From NCBI GenBank assembly GCA_035273665.1, contig DATEOW010000205.1, forward strand, positions 1 through 11,083: a stretch of DNA of 11,083 bases, in the 5' to 3' direction. Of the stretch, positions 1 through 6,383 are shown piece after piece. The stretch's first letter is position 1. Every line of letters starts with the position of its first letter. This stretch comes from DATEEW01 sp035273665. GTDB lineage: Bacteria; Pseudomonadota; Gammaproteobacteria; Burkholderiales; SG8-39. The notes beneath the pieces are model-generated. The model saw only the letters and a program-made list of their open reading frames with translations. It was not told the DNA's origin and searched no databases. The position numbers and the translations under genes are program-made.

Positions 1-101
1 GGCATTCCGGTCGCCAATTCGTACATGCGTGCGCCGACCTTCTCGATTTCGCTTTCGTCTACATCCGCTCTCATGCGCGAGCGAAACGCGATCAACACCA
101 T
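1..101 (-). CDS. Partial antibiotic biosynthesis monooxygenase-like protein (N-terminus only)
   Basis: The minus strand opens an ATG at 101-99 and remains open to the window edge, giving 33 full residues plus a proline. It begins MVLIAFRSRM, continues with an acidic helix-like stretch and ends YELATGMP. A short hydrophobic strand followed by an Arg/Met-rich turn, a helix and a 'MP' is how small ferredoxin-fold ABM-type monooxygenases commonly begin; members are about 100 residues and oxidise small aromatic or quinone-like compounds or act as stress proteins. The ATG overlaps the stop of the preceding gene as TGATG, which suggests translational coupling. A second ATG at 74-72 is a possible alternative start, but neither has a clear Shine-Dalgarno of its own. 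Only the first third of the gene is visible, so the family call is tentative. Confidence 0.5.
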   Translation of the reverse strand, partial: MVLIAFRSRMRADVDESEIEKVGARMYELATGM

Positions 102-1138
102 CAAAATCGCTTCTTGGCTCGCGCGAGCAAGGCTTGATAGACCGCCTTGGAGCTCCAATTCGGTTTGCCAGGCACCAGCTCCGAGGACTTCTGCACGAGA
201 ATTAGTTCGCCACGGCGTTGTTCCAGATACCGCTCTTTGGCCTCTAGCGAGTCGAGGTTATAAGCGACCGCATCGAGATTGGCGAAGTTGGTGTGCTCCC
301 ACAAAAAGTACGCATCCTGTAAACGCGGCTGACCATCTGCTCGCAGAAAAGTCTTGGGCATGACGCATTTCCAAAGATAGCCCGAATAGATTTCGGTGTT
401 CTGGTGCAGTGGTTCGATGCAATGACGCGGATCGGCTTCATCCAGCCAGATGCAGTAATCGAGTAAACCGCCGAACATTTCCAGCTCCATCCCTGGCACG
501 CGCGCATGGAAATCGCGTCGATGCGACAGCAGCCCCGTTACCTTTGCTTCAAAACCGAACCAACCGCCTTCTTCACGTTCCTCGGCAATATGCTCGACAA
601 TGCGTTTCGCTTTTTCGCGCGGGACAAAGATCGGAATCGAGTTGGCCTCATCGCCTTCGCCCAGTTGCGCAACGAAATACGGGCGATCCGGATGGGTCTT
701 CCAATTTTCGAGATCGAAAGTGAAATCCCAGGAAGGGCCCCACACTTCAAAACCGTGGAAGAGCCAGGCCTGCACCTTGTCGTGCCAAATGACATTCTTG
801 CCCGCACGCTGGCTTTGTTTTTCCCACCAACCCGAGGTCAACAATGCGGACGGGAACAAAGTGCCGCGCGCCGTGACACGGATCGGTTCTTCAAGACCGA
901 CTTCCAATAGACGCGTGCGCAGATCGTCGATTTCCAGCACGCTGCGCGCCACTTCGGTCCACGACTTCTCGGGGCGGCGAAGAAAATCTTCGTAGGCGCT
1001 TAGACGCTGAATGAAATAGGGTTCGAGCGCGCTATTGATGTTGAAGGTGAAACCGCCCCCGGCATTGGCTTCGCCAATGTGGATACTCGCGGCCTCGTTC
1101 GGCGCGGTAGCGGGTCGGCGGTCCGCTACCGCTACGTG
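101..1138 (-). CDS. Unrecognised C-terminal portion, probably expressed by -1 frameshift from the upstream gene
   Basis: This frame is open from an in-frame stop at 1201-1199 down to TGA at 103-101. Between 1198 and 953 it has no ATG, GTG, TTG or CTG, yet reads as good protein (for example INSALEPYFIQRLSAYEDFL), so the only ordinary start, GTG at 952 (283 residues), would cut into a plausible domain. Read through the frameshift site it adds 345 residues to the upstream 152, a 497-residue protein. No signal peptide or membrane segment is seen. The body is rich in Trp and aromatic residues (GWWEKQ, FEVWGPSWDFTFDLENW, GGWFGFEAKV) and ends in a basic tail, LLARAKKRF. I do not recognise the family and assign no function. 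Context: fused to an effector-associated-like N-terminus and coupled by TGATG to a monooxygenase-like gene. The alternatives are a recent indel (pseudogene) or independent initiation at 952. Confidence 0.6.
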   Translation of the reverse strand, partial: HVAVADRRPATAPNEAASIHIGEANAGGGFTFNINSALEPYFIQRLSAYEDFLRRPEKSWTEVARSVLEIDDLRTRLLEVGLEEPIRVTARGTLFPSALLTSGWWEKQSQRAGKNVIWHDKVQAWLFHGFEVWGPSWDFTFDLENWKTHPDRPYFVAQLGEGDEANSIPIFVPREKAKRIVEHIAEEREEGGWFGFEAKVTGLLSHRRDFHARVPGMELEMFGGLLDYCIWLDEADPRHCIEPLHQNTEIYSGYLWKCVMPKTFLRADGQPRLQDAYFLWEHTNFANLDAVAYNLDSLEAKERYLEQRRGELILVQKSSELVPGKPNWSSKAVYQALLARAKKRF

Positions 1139-1144
1139 GGGTTT
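1104..1144 (-). promoter_or_regulatory. Candidate programmed -1 ribosomal frameshift signal (slippery heptamer plus hairpin)
   Basis: On the coding (minus) strand the zero frame reads CGA AAC CCC ACG TAG. The bases 1144-1138 form A_AAC_CCC, which fits the X_XXY_YYZ pattern for tandem -1 slippage (AAC to AAA, CCC to CCC). After a 5-base spacer, ACGTA (1137-1133), comes GCGGTAGCGG (1132-1123), a 9-base loop (1122-1114) and CCGCTACCGC (1113-1104): a perfect 10-bp, GC-rich stem. Heptamer, spacer of 5-9 bases and a stable hairpin is the established layout of -1 frameshift sites such as those of dnaX and many insertion sequences. The shifted frame is exactly the one that is open downstream to 101. 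The hairpin is not followed by a T-run, so it does not look like an intrinsic terminator. A_AAC_CCC is not among the most efficient heptamers in E. coli, so efficiency is uncertain. Confidence 0.6.
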
Positions 1145-1593
1145 CGAGGAGCCTCTGTTCCCATTCCACCGATCGATCCGATGCGCATATCGCCGCCGCT
1201 ACGCAAGCCCTCGATCTGCGTGCCGCCCGGCGTGGCGAGAATGGCATCAATGCTCATATTGCCTAATGCTTCGACCTGACCTAGGCGCAAGCCGCCGGCG
1301 GCGATGGCTTGTGGATCGCGGTCTTTGAGCATGGCCAACAAGGCGCGCACCTGCTCAACCAGTTCGCGATCGCCGGTGGCCGTCGTCTTTTCCAGATCTT
1401 TCTTCAACGAAGCTTGCCGTGACTTGGAAGTGGGATCCAGCTCGATCGCCTCCACGTCCACTTGTGCCCATCTCTTTTTGATGAGCGATTTGACGCCGGC
1501 GTACGCATCCTTGAGCGCCTGTTCGGCGTTGCTCTTTAAAGCGGCTGTGGCGCCCGAAACGAGGGCTGCTGTGATCAACGACAACGGGTCCAT
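1132..1593 (-). CDS. Small helical protein, effector-associated-like N-terminal domain (zero-frame product, 153 aa)
   Basis: The start at ATG 1593-1591 is chosen because GGAGGT lies at 1603-1598, four bases upstream. The longer open frame back to 1683 has no such site and starts with unconvincing sequence. The protein begins MDPLSLITAALVSGATAALK, then a helix with DAYAGVKSLIKKRW (residues 29-42), an acidic linker, and a second helical stretch around ELVEQVRALLAMLK (77-90). From about residue 98 it changes to a Gly/Ile-rich, pseudo-repeating segment (RLGQVEAL, MRIGSIGG). N-termini of this kind are common in uncharacterised bacterial proteins where a small helical domain is joined to effector modules; the assignment is from memory of sequence style, not a database match. 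It terminates with RNPT and TAG at 1134-1132, just after a slippery heptamer, so it may be the short form of a 497-residue frameshift product. Confidence 0.7.
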   Translation of the reverse strand: MDPLSLITAALVSGATAALKSNAEQALKDAYAGVKSLIKKRWAQVDVEAIELDPTSKSRQASLKKDLEKTTATGDRELVEQVRALLAMLKDRDPQAIAAGGLRLGQVEALGNMSIDAILATPGGTQIEGLRSGGDMRIGSIGGMGTEAPRNPT

Positions 1594-1597
1594 TGAA

Positions 1598-1603
1598 ACC
1601 TCC
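1598..1603 (-). promoter_or_regulatory. Strong Shine-Dalgarno for the frameshift gene
   Basis: The minus strand reads GGAGGT, then TTCA, then ATG at 1593. This near-perfect anti-16S match at good spacing decides the start of the 153-residue frame and argues against the longer upstream extension. Confidence 0.75.
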
Positions 1604-1718
1604 GCCTCGATTACAGGAAGGCACTTAGCATGCACCTTTCGACCTTTTTTTTCATCTGTCCGAAGGCCTAAGTTGCACGCCATGGGCTTTATGCGCCGGC
1701 ACTGCTAAGCTAGCGTCG
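1604..1718. other. Divergent intergenic spacer between the frameshift gene and the SulP gene
   Basis: Both flanking genes are read outward from this stretch, so it should hold a promoter for each. It contains an 8-base T-run at 1645-1652 and, on the minus strand, a TGTAAT hexamer (1615-1610) that resembles a -10 box but has no convincing -35 partner. On the plus strand TTGCAC (1673-1678) resembles a -35 box with no well-spaced -10. I therefore place no promoter precisely. Confidence 0.3.
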
Positions 1719-3395
1719 ATGCCAGCACTGCATTTCCGCCCCGCCTTGATCGATGCGCTGAAGGATTATTCCCTCGGGCGCTTGGCGAAGGATGCGTCCG
1801 CCGGCCTGATCGTGGCCGTTGTCGCCCTCCCCCTCGCCATGGCTTTTGCCATCGCCTCGGGTCTCAAACCGGAGGCGGGCATCTTCACCGCCATCATTGC
1901 CGGTTTTTTGATTTCGCTGCTCGGCGGCTCACGTGTCCAAATCGGCGGTCCGGCCGGCGCCTTCATTGTTGTCGTGTACGGCATTGTCGACACCTACGGC
2001 GTCGCGAATTTGCTCGTATCGACGCTCTGCGCCGGAGTTTTACTCTTCCTCATGGGCGCCCTCAAACTGGGCAAGCTGGTGCGCTTCATTCCCATTTCCC
2101 TGGTGATCGGGTTCACCAACGGTATCGCGGTGCTCATCATGTTTTCGCAGATCAAGGATTTCCTCGGCCTGCGTATCGAGAACCTGCCGGCCGAATTCTT
2201 CGCGCAGCTGGAAACCCTCGCGGGACATGTAGATACCGCCAATCCCTACAGCATCGCCTTGGGGGCAGCTTCGCTACTGTTGGTCGTGCTATGGCCGAAG
2301 TCGTACTCCGCTTCGAACTCGCGCATCTATCGGGCACTCGCGCATGTCCCTGGAACATTGATCGTCTTGGTGCTGGGAACAGTCGCAGTGGCGATATTTC
2401 AGATACCGGTCGAAACGATCGGCAGTCGCTTCGGCGGCATTCCGCAAAGCCTGCCGCAGCTCGACTTTCCGGCATTCGAATGGCGTTCTGTCCAACACCT
2501 GTTCGGCCCCATCGTCACGATCGCGCTGCTTGGCGCAATCGAGTCGCTGCTGTGTGCGCGGGTGGCGGACTCGATGATCGGGGACCGTCACGATCCGAAT
2601 CAGGAATTGATGGCGCAAGGCGCGGCAAACTTCATCGCGCCCCTCTTCGGCGGTTTTTGCGCGACCGGAACGATCGCGCGCACGGCGACGAATGTTCGCG
2701 CAGGCGCCACCTCGCCGATTGCGGGCATCATTCACAGCCTCGTTCTGGTGTTGGTCCTGCTGGTTGCAGCGCCGCTCGCACAGAACATCCCGCTTGCGAG
2801 CCTCGCAGCCATTCTATTTTTTGTTGCCTGGAATATGGGGGAATGGCGTGAATTCGCACGACTGCGCCAGTTTTCCGACAAGCACCGGATCATTTTCCTT
2901 TCCACCTTCATCCTGACCATCGTTGTTGATCTCACGGTGGCTGTCGAAGTGGGGATCGTGCTGGCCTGCTTGTTCTTCGTGGTGCGTGTGGCGCGCAGCA
3001 CGAAGATCGACGTGATGGACGAAACCGAACGCTACGGCATGCCGGCGTACGTGGAAATGTATCGGATTGTCGGTGCGCTGTTCTTTGGCGCGATGGACAA
3101 GATGGAAGTCTTGCTGGACCCCCGGCGCCACATCCCGGACTTCACTGTCATTGATTTATCCGGGGTGTTCATGATCGACGCTTCCGGACTCGACGCGCTC
3201 GAATCGCTCCATCGCCTGTTGCTTAAGCGCGGCGGTTGTCTGATTCTGGTCGGCGCGCGTTCGGAAGTCGCCGAGCTGATTCACCGCTCCGGATTTTCGG
3301 CGGAACTGGGCGAACACGGCTTGGTGGCGAACATGGATGACGCCCTCGAATGGATTTCGCGTTACCCCGAGCCGGACGCTCCGGGAAATGCCTAG
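1719..3395 (+). CDS. SulP-family inorganic anion/dicarboxylate transporter with C-terminal STAS domain
   Basis: This 558-residue inner-membrane protein is a normal-length bacterial SulP transporter. Hydrophobic segments run from about residue 26 to 425, in the style of the 14-segment SLC26/SulP fold. Diagnostic stretches include ALPLAMAFAIASGL (36-49), the GGSRVQIGGPAGAF motif (69-82), TIGSRFGGIP (233-242) and DSMIGDRHDPNQELMAQG (284-301) followed by ATGTIARTATN. A cytoplasmic STAS domain follows (about 440-548), with the core VIDLSGVFMIDASGLDAL (477-494). SulP members carry sulfate, bicarbonate, C4-dicarboxylates or other anions; the sequence does not decide which. The closest style by eye is the YchM/DauA-like group. 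ATG 1719 is chosen by the family N-terminus; it lacks a clear Shine-Dalgarno. The gene stands alone, divergent from the frameshift gene and convergent with the transferase, with no cysteine biosynthesis or carbonic anhydrase gene next to it to suggest the substrate. Confidence 0.92.
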   Translation: MPALHFRPALIDALKDYSLGRLAKDASAGLIVAVVALPLAMAFAIASGLKPEAGIFTAIIAGFLISLLGGSRVQIGGPAGAFIVVVYGIVDTYGVANLLVSTLCAGVLLFLMGALKLGKLVRFIPISLVIGFTNGIAVLIMFSQIKDFLGLRIENLPAEFFAQLETLAGHVDTANPYSIALGAASLLLVVLWPKSYSASNSRIYRALAHVPGTLIVLVLGTVAVAIFQIPVETIGSRFGGIPQSLPQLDFPAFEWRSVQHLFGPIVTIALLGAIESLLCARVADSMIGDRHDPNQELMAQGAANFIAPLFGGFCATGTIARTATNVRAGATSPIAGIIHSLVLVLVLLVAAPLAQNIPLASLAAILFFVAWNMGEWREFARLRQFSDKHRIIFLSTFILTIVVDLTVAVEVGIVLACLFFVVRVARSTKIDVMDETERYGMPAYVEMYRIVGALFFGAMDKMEVLLDPRRHIPDFTVIDLSGVFMIDASGLDALESLHRLLLKRGGCLILVGARSEVAELIHRSGFSAELGEHGLVANMDDALEWISRYPEPDAPGNA

Positions 3396-3398
3396 AGA

Positions 3399-4043
3399 TT
3401 AGGACGCCGTTGCCTGATACGCCTTGCGGTCCGCGTTTACTTTTGCGACTGCGGGCCGTTCGCCTAGCATTTTCATATAGGGCTTGATGCGGTCGGCATA
3501 TGCTTCCAGCACGTCTTTGCCGTAAATCAGTTTGGTGCAGATACTGATCACCGGCAAGTGGACTGCCGCGGTGCAATCGGCGAGGGTGAATTCACGACCG
3601 GCGATATAAGGATCGAACTTGACCAGACGTTCGAAAGCGCCCACCCCGCGGCGCAATTCGCGTTCGACTTCCTTTTTCGTTTCGTCCGAAACGCCGCCGC
3701 CGAAAAAAGCTTCCATATAGAGCCGGCGTGCGACGAGTTCCAGATGCAGATCGATCATGAGCGACAGTTCGCGTACCCGTGCCCGGGCGAGCGGGTCTTG
3801 CGGAAGCAATGGCTTCTGAGGATAGATTTCCTCCAGATATTCGGCGATGACCGAAGATTCCGCGAGGTATTGGCCATCCTCCAATTCCAGAAAAGGCACC
3901 TTGCGGGCGGGTGAGGATTCTTTCACCGAGGGATCCGTACCGGGACGCGCGAGTACTTCTTCGAAGGGAATCGCCTTTTCGAGCAAGACGAGTTTGACGC
4001 GGTTGTAATAGTTACTGACGGGAAAACCGTGAAGCCTTAGCAT
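3399..4043 (-). CDS. Glutathione S-transferase family protein
   Basis: From ATG 4043 the protein has 214 residues, the usual size for a cytosolic glutathione transferase. An open frame back to 4130 adds 29 residues with no family character, so I prefer MLRLHGFPVSNYYNRVKL, which starts directly with the first strand of the thioredoxin-like fold. The N-terminal domain shows the cis-proline motif KVPFLEL and the glutathione-contacting AESS, followed by the helix VIAEYLEE. The C-terminal all-helical domain contains the capping-box region YIAGREFTLADCTAAVHL. The likely activity is glutathione conjugation, or glutathione-dependent peroxidase/isomerase chemistry, in the cytoplasm; the substrate cannot be read. 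SN in the first helix region is a candidate for the activating Ser position. The gene ends 3 bases from the SulP stop (convergent) and is divergent from the sensor kinase. No strong Shine-Dalgarno precedes 4043. Confidence 0.87.
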   Translation of the reverse strand: MLRLHGFPVSNYYNRVKLVLLEKAIPFEEVLARPGTDPSVKESSPARKVPFLELEDGQYLAESSVIAEYLEEIYPQKPLLPQDPLARARVRELSLMIDLHLELVARRLYMEAFFGGGVSDETKKEVERELRRGVGAFERLVKFDPYIAGREFTLADCTAAVHLPVISICTKLIYGKDVLEAYADRIKPYMKMLGERPAVAKVNADRKAYQATAS

Positions 4044-4241
4044 GGCGGACAGTCCGAGCGGGAAAACAGCGATTATCTTACGGCCGGTTCCATTGCGCCA
4101 CGGCTCCTCGCCATTTAAGACGGGGTTCAATTAAGCTGTACGCCTAGGGAGAAGTTGCGCCGACTCGAACACGCCGTTTCACCCCCAGCGCCGATGCATG
4201 CATAAAACAGCGCGGGACAACACGGGGAGAAGTAAATAGGA
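4044..4241. other. Divergent spacer between transferase and sensor kinase
   Basis: About 200 bases separate the two divergent start codons and should carry both promoters. I see no convincing -35/-10 pair. A perfect palindrome ATGCATGCAT occupies 4194-4203. GGGGAG at 4224-4229 lies 12 bases before the kinase ATG, rather far for a Shine-Dalgarno; AGGA directly before the ATG is too close. If the transferase in fact starts at 4130 the spacer shrinks to 111 bases. Confidence 0.3.
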
Positions 4242-6383
4242 ATGTCTACTGCCGGTTCCTCGCACCGTAGCCCGTGGCGGCGCCCCGACCTTTTCATTTT
4301 GGCGCTTGCCTTCACGGTAATCGCCGTCAGCGCCGCCTTTACTTCGTGGGAAATTCACTCGGACTATTTGACTACGCTAATCGAAGCGCAACGCACTTCT
4401 GAAATGGCCGCGGAAGCGTTGAAGGAACACACCGCGGAGGCGATCCTCGATGCGGTTTCACCGATGTGGAGCGCCGGCCAGCACATTGACGATCAAGGCG
4501 GGCTGAAGGCGCTAAGCCGTGAGCGGATTCACCGCATTCTCAAACTTCATCGGCCTCCGGCAACGGCGCTCGACCGCCTTTTCGTTTTAGACGGACAAGG
4601 CGAGCATCTGGCCAATTCGGTCGCACCCGCTCCGCCGGGAGATTTTCGTTTCCGTCATCGGGAATCGATTGCAACGCATCTCGACGGCGACACCAAGAGC
4701 GACGTCGTGGTGGGCTTGTCGGTGCAATTGCCTGCAGACTCCGTCCTGCTCGAACCCATGATGCAGCCAGGCAGCTCAACCTGGGTCATTCCGATTACAC
4801 AAGCTTTACGTGACGATCAAGGTCGTATCGAGGGCGTCATCGGCGGACTGTTCCGCGTCGACTATTTCCGCAATTTCTACGACGCGCTCAGCACGCGACG
4901 AGATGCGAGCATCGCTTTGACGCGCCTCGACGGCACCTTGCTCGCCCGTCATCCGTTTTTTCCGGAATACATGGGCACGACGAATAAGGGCACGCGCGAG
5001 TTGCTATTCGCAATGAAGGCACGCGGCGAACTTCCCATTATCCATAGCAGGATCGACAACGTTCAACGGCTGTTCGCGTGGCGGAAAGTAGATAATCTGC
5101 CGCTCATGGTCTACGTCGGATTGAGCACGGCGGATTTGCTGGAAGACTGGCGTACGCGTGTGATACGCAGGGTGATTGCGACAACGATCTTCTCAGCGGT
5201 CGTGCTTGCGCTGGCCTTCTTCCTCATGCGCAAGCTCAGCGCATTGTCGGAGTCCGAAAGACGCTATCGGGTGCTCTTCGATTCGAATTCCGCCGGCATC
5301 CTACTCGTCAAAGACGACATCGTCGTCAATTGCAACAAGGAAGCACAAAACCTGTTCAAGACCGCACCGAATCAAGACTTGACCGGCGCGCACTTGAGCA
5401 AGCTATTGGGAAACATCCAAGCACAACTGGTATTCAATTACGCCGAAAGCACGGCGGACGACGTGTCTCCGGAAACTAATCGGTCCGAATGGCAACTTGA
5501 AGCCTGCGACGGCTCGGTGTTTTGGGCGAACGTCAGTTTGTCCGCGTTCGATTTCAGCGGGAAACGCCATGTCTTGATGACGGTGCGCGACGTATCGGAG
5601 CGCAAGCGTGCGCAGGCGCAGTTGCAGGCGCTCAACCAGGAGCTGGAAGGCCGGGTCAAAAGCCGCACGGAACAACTTGCACAGATCAACAACGATCTAC
5701 AAGCCTTCAATTACTCGGCCTCGCATGATTTACGCGCGCCGATCCGGCGCATTCGCAGTTTCATCGAGATGATGCAAAGCGAGCATGGCGCGGAGTTTTC
5801 TGAGGAAGCCAACCGCCTCCTGTCGCGAGTGGACGCCAATGCGACGCGCATGGATGAAATGCTCGACAACTTGCTGCTGCTGTTCACGACCAATCAAAGT
5901 CCGCTGAAGCCCAAAGAACTCGATCTTGGCGACATGGCCCGAGCGATCCTTGCCGATCTCGCTTCGGAGGAACCCGAGCGACGCTATGAGTTGTGGTTAC
6001 CGGCGCAAACGATGCAGGTCTATGGCGATGAAGGTCTATTGCGCCTAGCGCTCACCAATCTACTTTCCAATGCGTGGAAATTCACCGTCAAGAATGAAGT
6101 CAGCCATTTCACGATGGGCCGCTCGCTCAATGGTTTTTATCTACGGGACGATGGCGTCGGCTTCGACACCACGCATGCGGACAAATTGTTCACCGCATTT
6201 CACCGTCTGCACCCGGAAAGCGAATTCGAAGGCACCGGCATCGGCCTGGCAATCGTTAAGCGCGTGATCGAACGCCACGGTGGGCGCGTGTGGGCCCAAT
6301 CGGTACCGGGTATGGGCGCAACCTTCTTCTTTACCATCGGTTCGATGGAAACGATCGACCGGTTGACCGAAGTCCCGGTTTAA
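4242..6383 (+). CDS. Membrane sensor histidine kinase with extracytoplasmic sensor, PAS, HisKA and HATPase domains
   Basis: The 713-residue protein has a first membrane segment at about 16-34, a large periplasmic region (about 38-305) that looks like a Cache-type ligand sensor (LDRLFVLDGQGEHLANS; RDASIALTRLDGTLLARHP), and a second membrane segment (about 309-329). Next come a PAS domain (about 338-452, RYRVLFDSNSAGILLV to MTVRDVSERKRAQ) and a coiled coil (455-487). The H-box is NYSASHDLRAPIRRIRSF with phospho-acceptor His495. The ATPase domain has an N-box LLSNAWKFT (Asn610), a G1 box RDDGVGFD (635-642), an F-box FTAFHRLHP and a G2 box GTGIGLA (664-670). All catalytic boxes look intact, so it should autophosphorylate and pass phosphate to a response regulator. 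The H-box resembles those of phytochrome-type kinases. No regulator gene lies beside it, making it an orphan here. Its TAA overlaps the stop of the convergent efflux gene. Confidence 0.93.
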   Translation: MSTAGSSHRSPWRRPDLFILALAFTVIAVSAAFTSWEIHSDYLTTLIEAQRTSEMAAEALKEHTAEAILDAVSPMWSAGQHIDDQGGLKALSRERIHRILKLHRPPATALDRLFVLDGQGEHLANSVAPAPPGDFRFRHRESIATHLDGDTKSDVVVGLSVQLPADSVLLEPMMQPGSSTWVIPITQALRDDQGRIEGVIGGLFRVDYFRNFYDALSTRRDASIALTRLDGTLLARHPFFPEYMGTTNKGTRELLFAMKARGELPIIHSRIDNVQRLFAWRKVDNLPLMVYVGLSTADLLEDWRTRVIRRVIATTIFSAVVLALAFFLMRKLSALSESERRYRVLFDSNSAGILLVKDDIVVNCNKEAQNLFKTAPNQDLTGAHLSKLLGNIQAQLVFNYAESTADDVSPETNRSEWQLEACDGSVFWANVSLSAFDFSGKRHVLMTVRDVSERKRAQAQLQALNQELEGRVKSRTEQLAQINNDLQAFNYSASHDLRAPIRRIRSFIEMMQSEHGAEFSEEANRLLSRVDANATRMDEMLDNLLLLFTTNQSPLKPKELDLGDMARAILADLASEEPERRYELWLPAQTMQVYGDEGLLRLALTNLLSNAWKFTVKNEVSHFTMGRSLNGFYLRDDGVGFDTTHADKLFTAFHRLHPESEFEGTGIGLAIVKRVIERHGGRVWAQSVPGMGATFFFTIGSMETIDRLTEVPV
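6358..6383 (+). terminator. Weak hairpin at the kinase 3' end
   Basis: ACCGG (6358-6362), a TT bulge, GAC, a CGAA loop, GTC and CCGGT (6375-6379) can fold, followed by TTAATTGTT on the plus strand. The T-tract is interrupted and the hairpin sits inside the coding end, so terminator function is uncertain. Confidence 0.2.

Noticed and set aside
1104..1132. The 10-bp hairpin as a transcription terminator
   Set aside because: It lies inside an open reading frame and is followed by GC-rich sequence rather than a T-run on either strand.
1132..1683. Longer 183-residue version of the small helical protein starting at 1683
   Set aside because: The extra 30 residues have no family character and no ribosome binding site, while ATG 1593 has GGAGGT at ideal spacing.
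1673..1709. Possible sigma-70 promoter for the SulP gene beginning with TTGCAC
   Set aside because: No -10 hexamer occurs at 16-18 bases from it; nearest candidates are far off the usual spacing.
2291..2851. 186-residue plus-strand open frame inside the SulP gene
   Set aside because: Arg/Pro-rich out-of-frame reading of the transporter, with no start signal and no recognisable motif.
3372..3384. Hairpin CCGGA-CGC-TCCGG at the end of the SulP gene as a bidirectional terminator
   Set aside because: Only 5 bp, inside the coding sequence and without T-runs on either side.
4194..4203. Perfect palindrome ATGCATGCAT upstream of the kinase gene
   Set aside because: A 10-bp self-complementary alternating sequence may be an operator, but there is a single copy and no known regulator site it matches; too little to claim.
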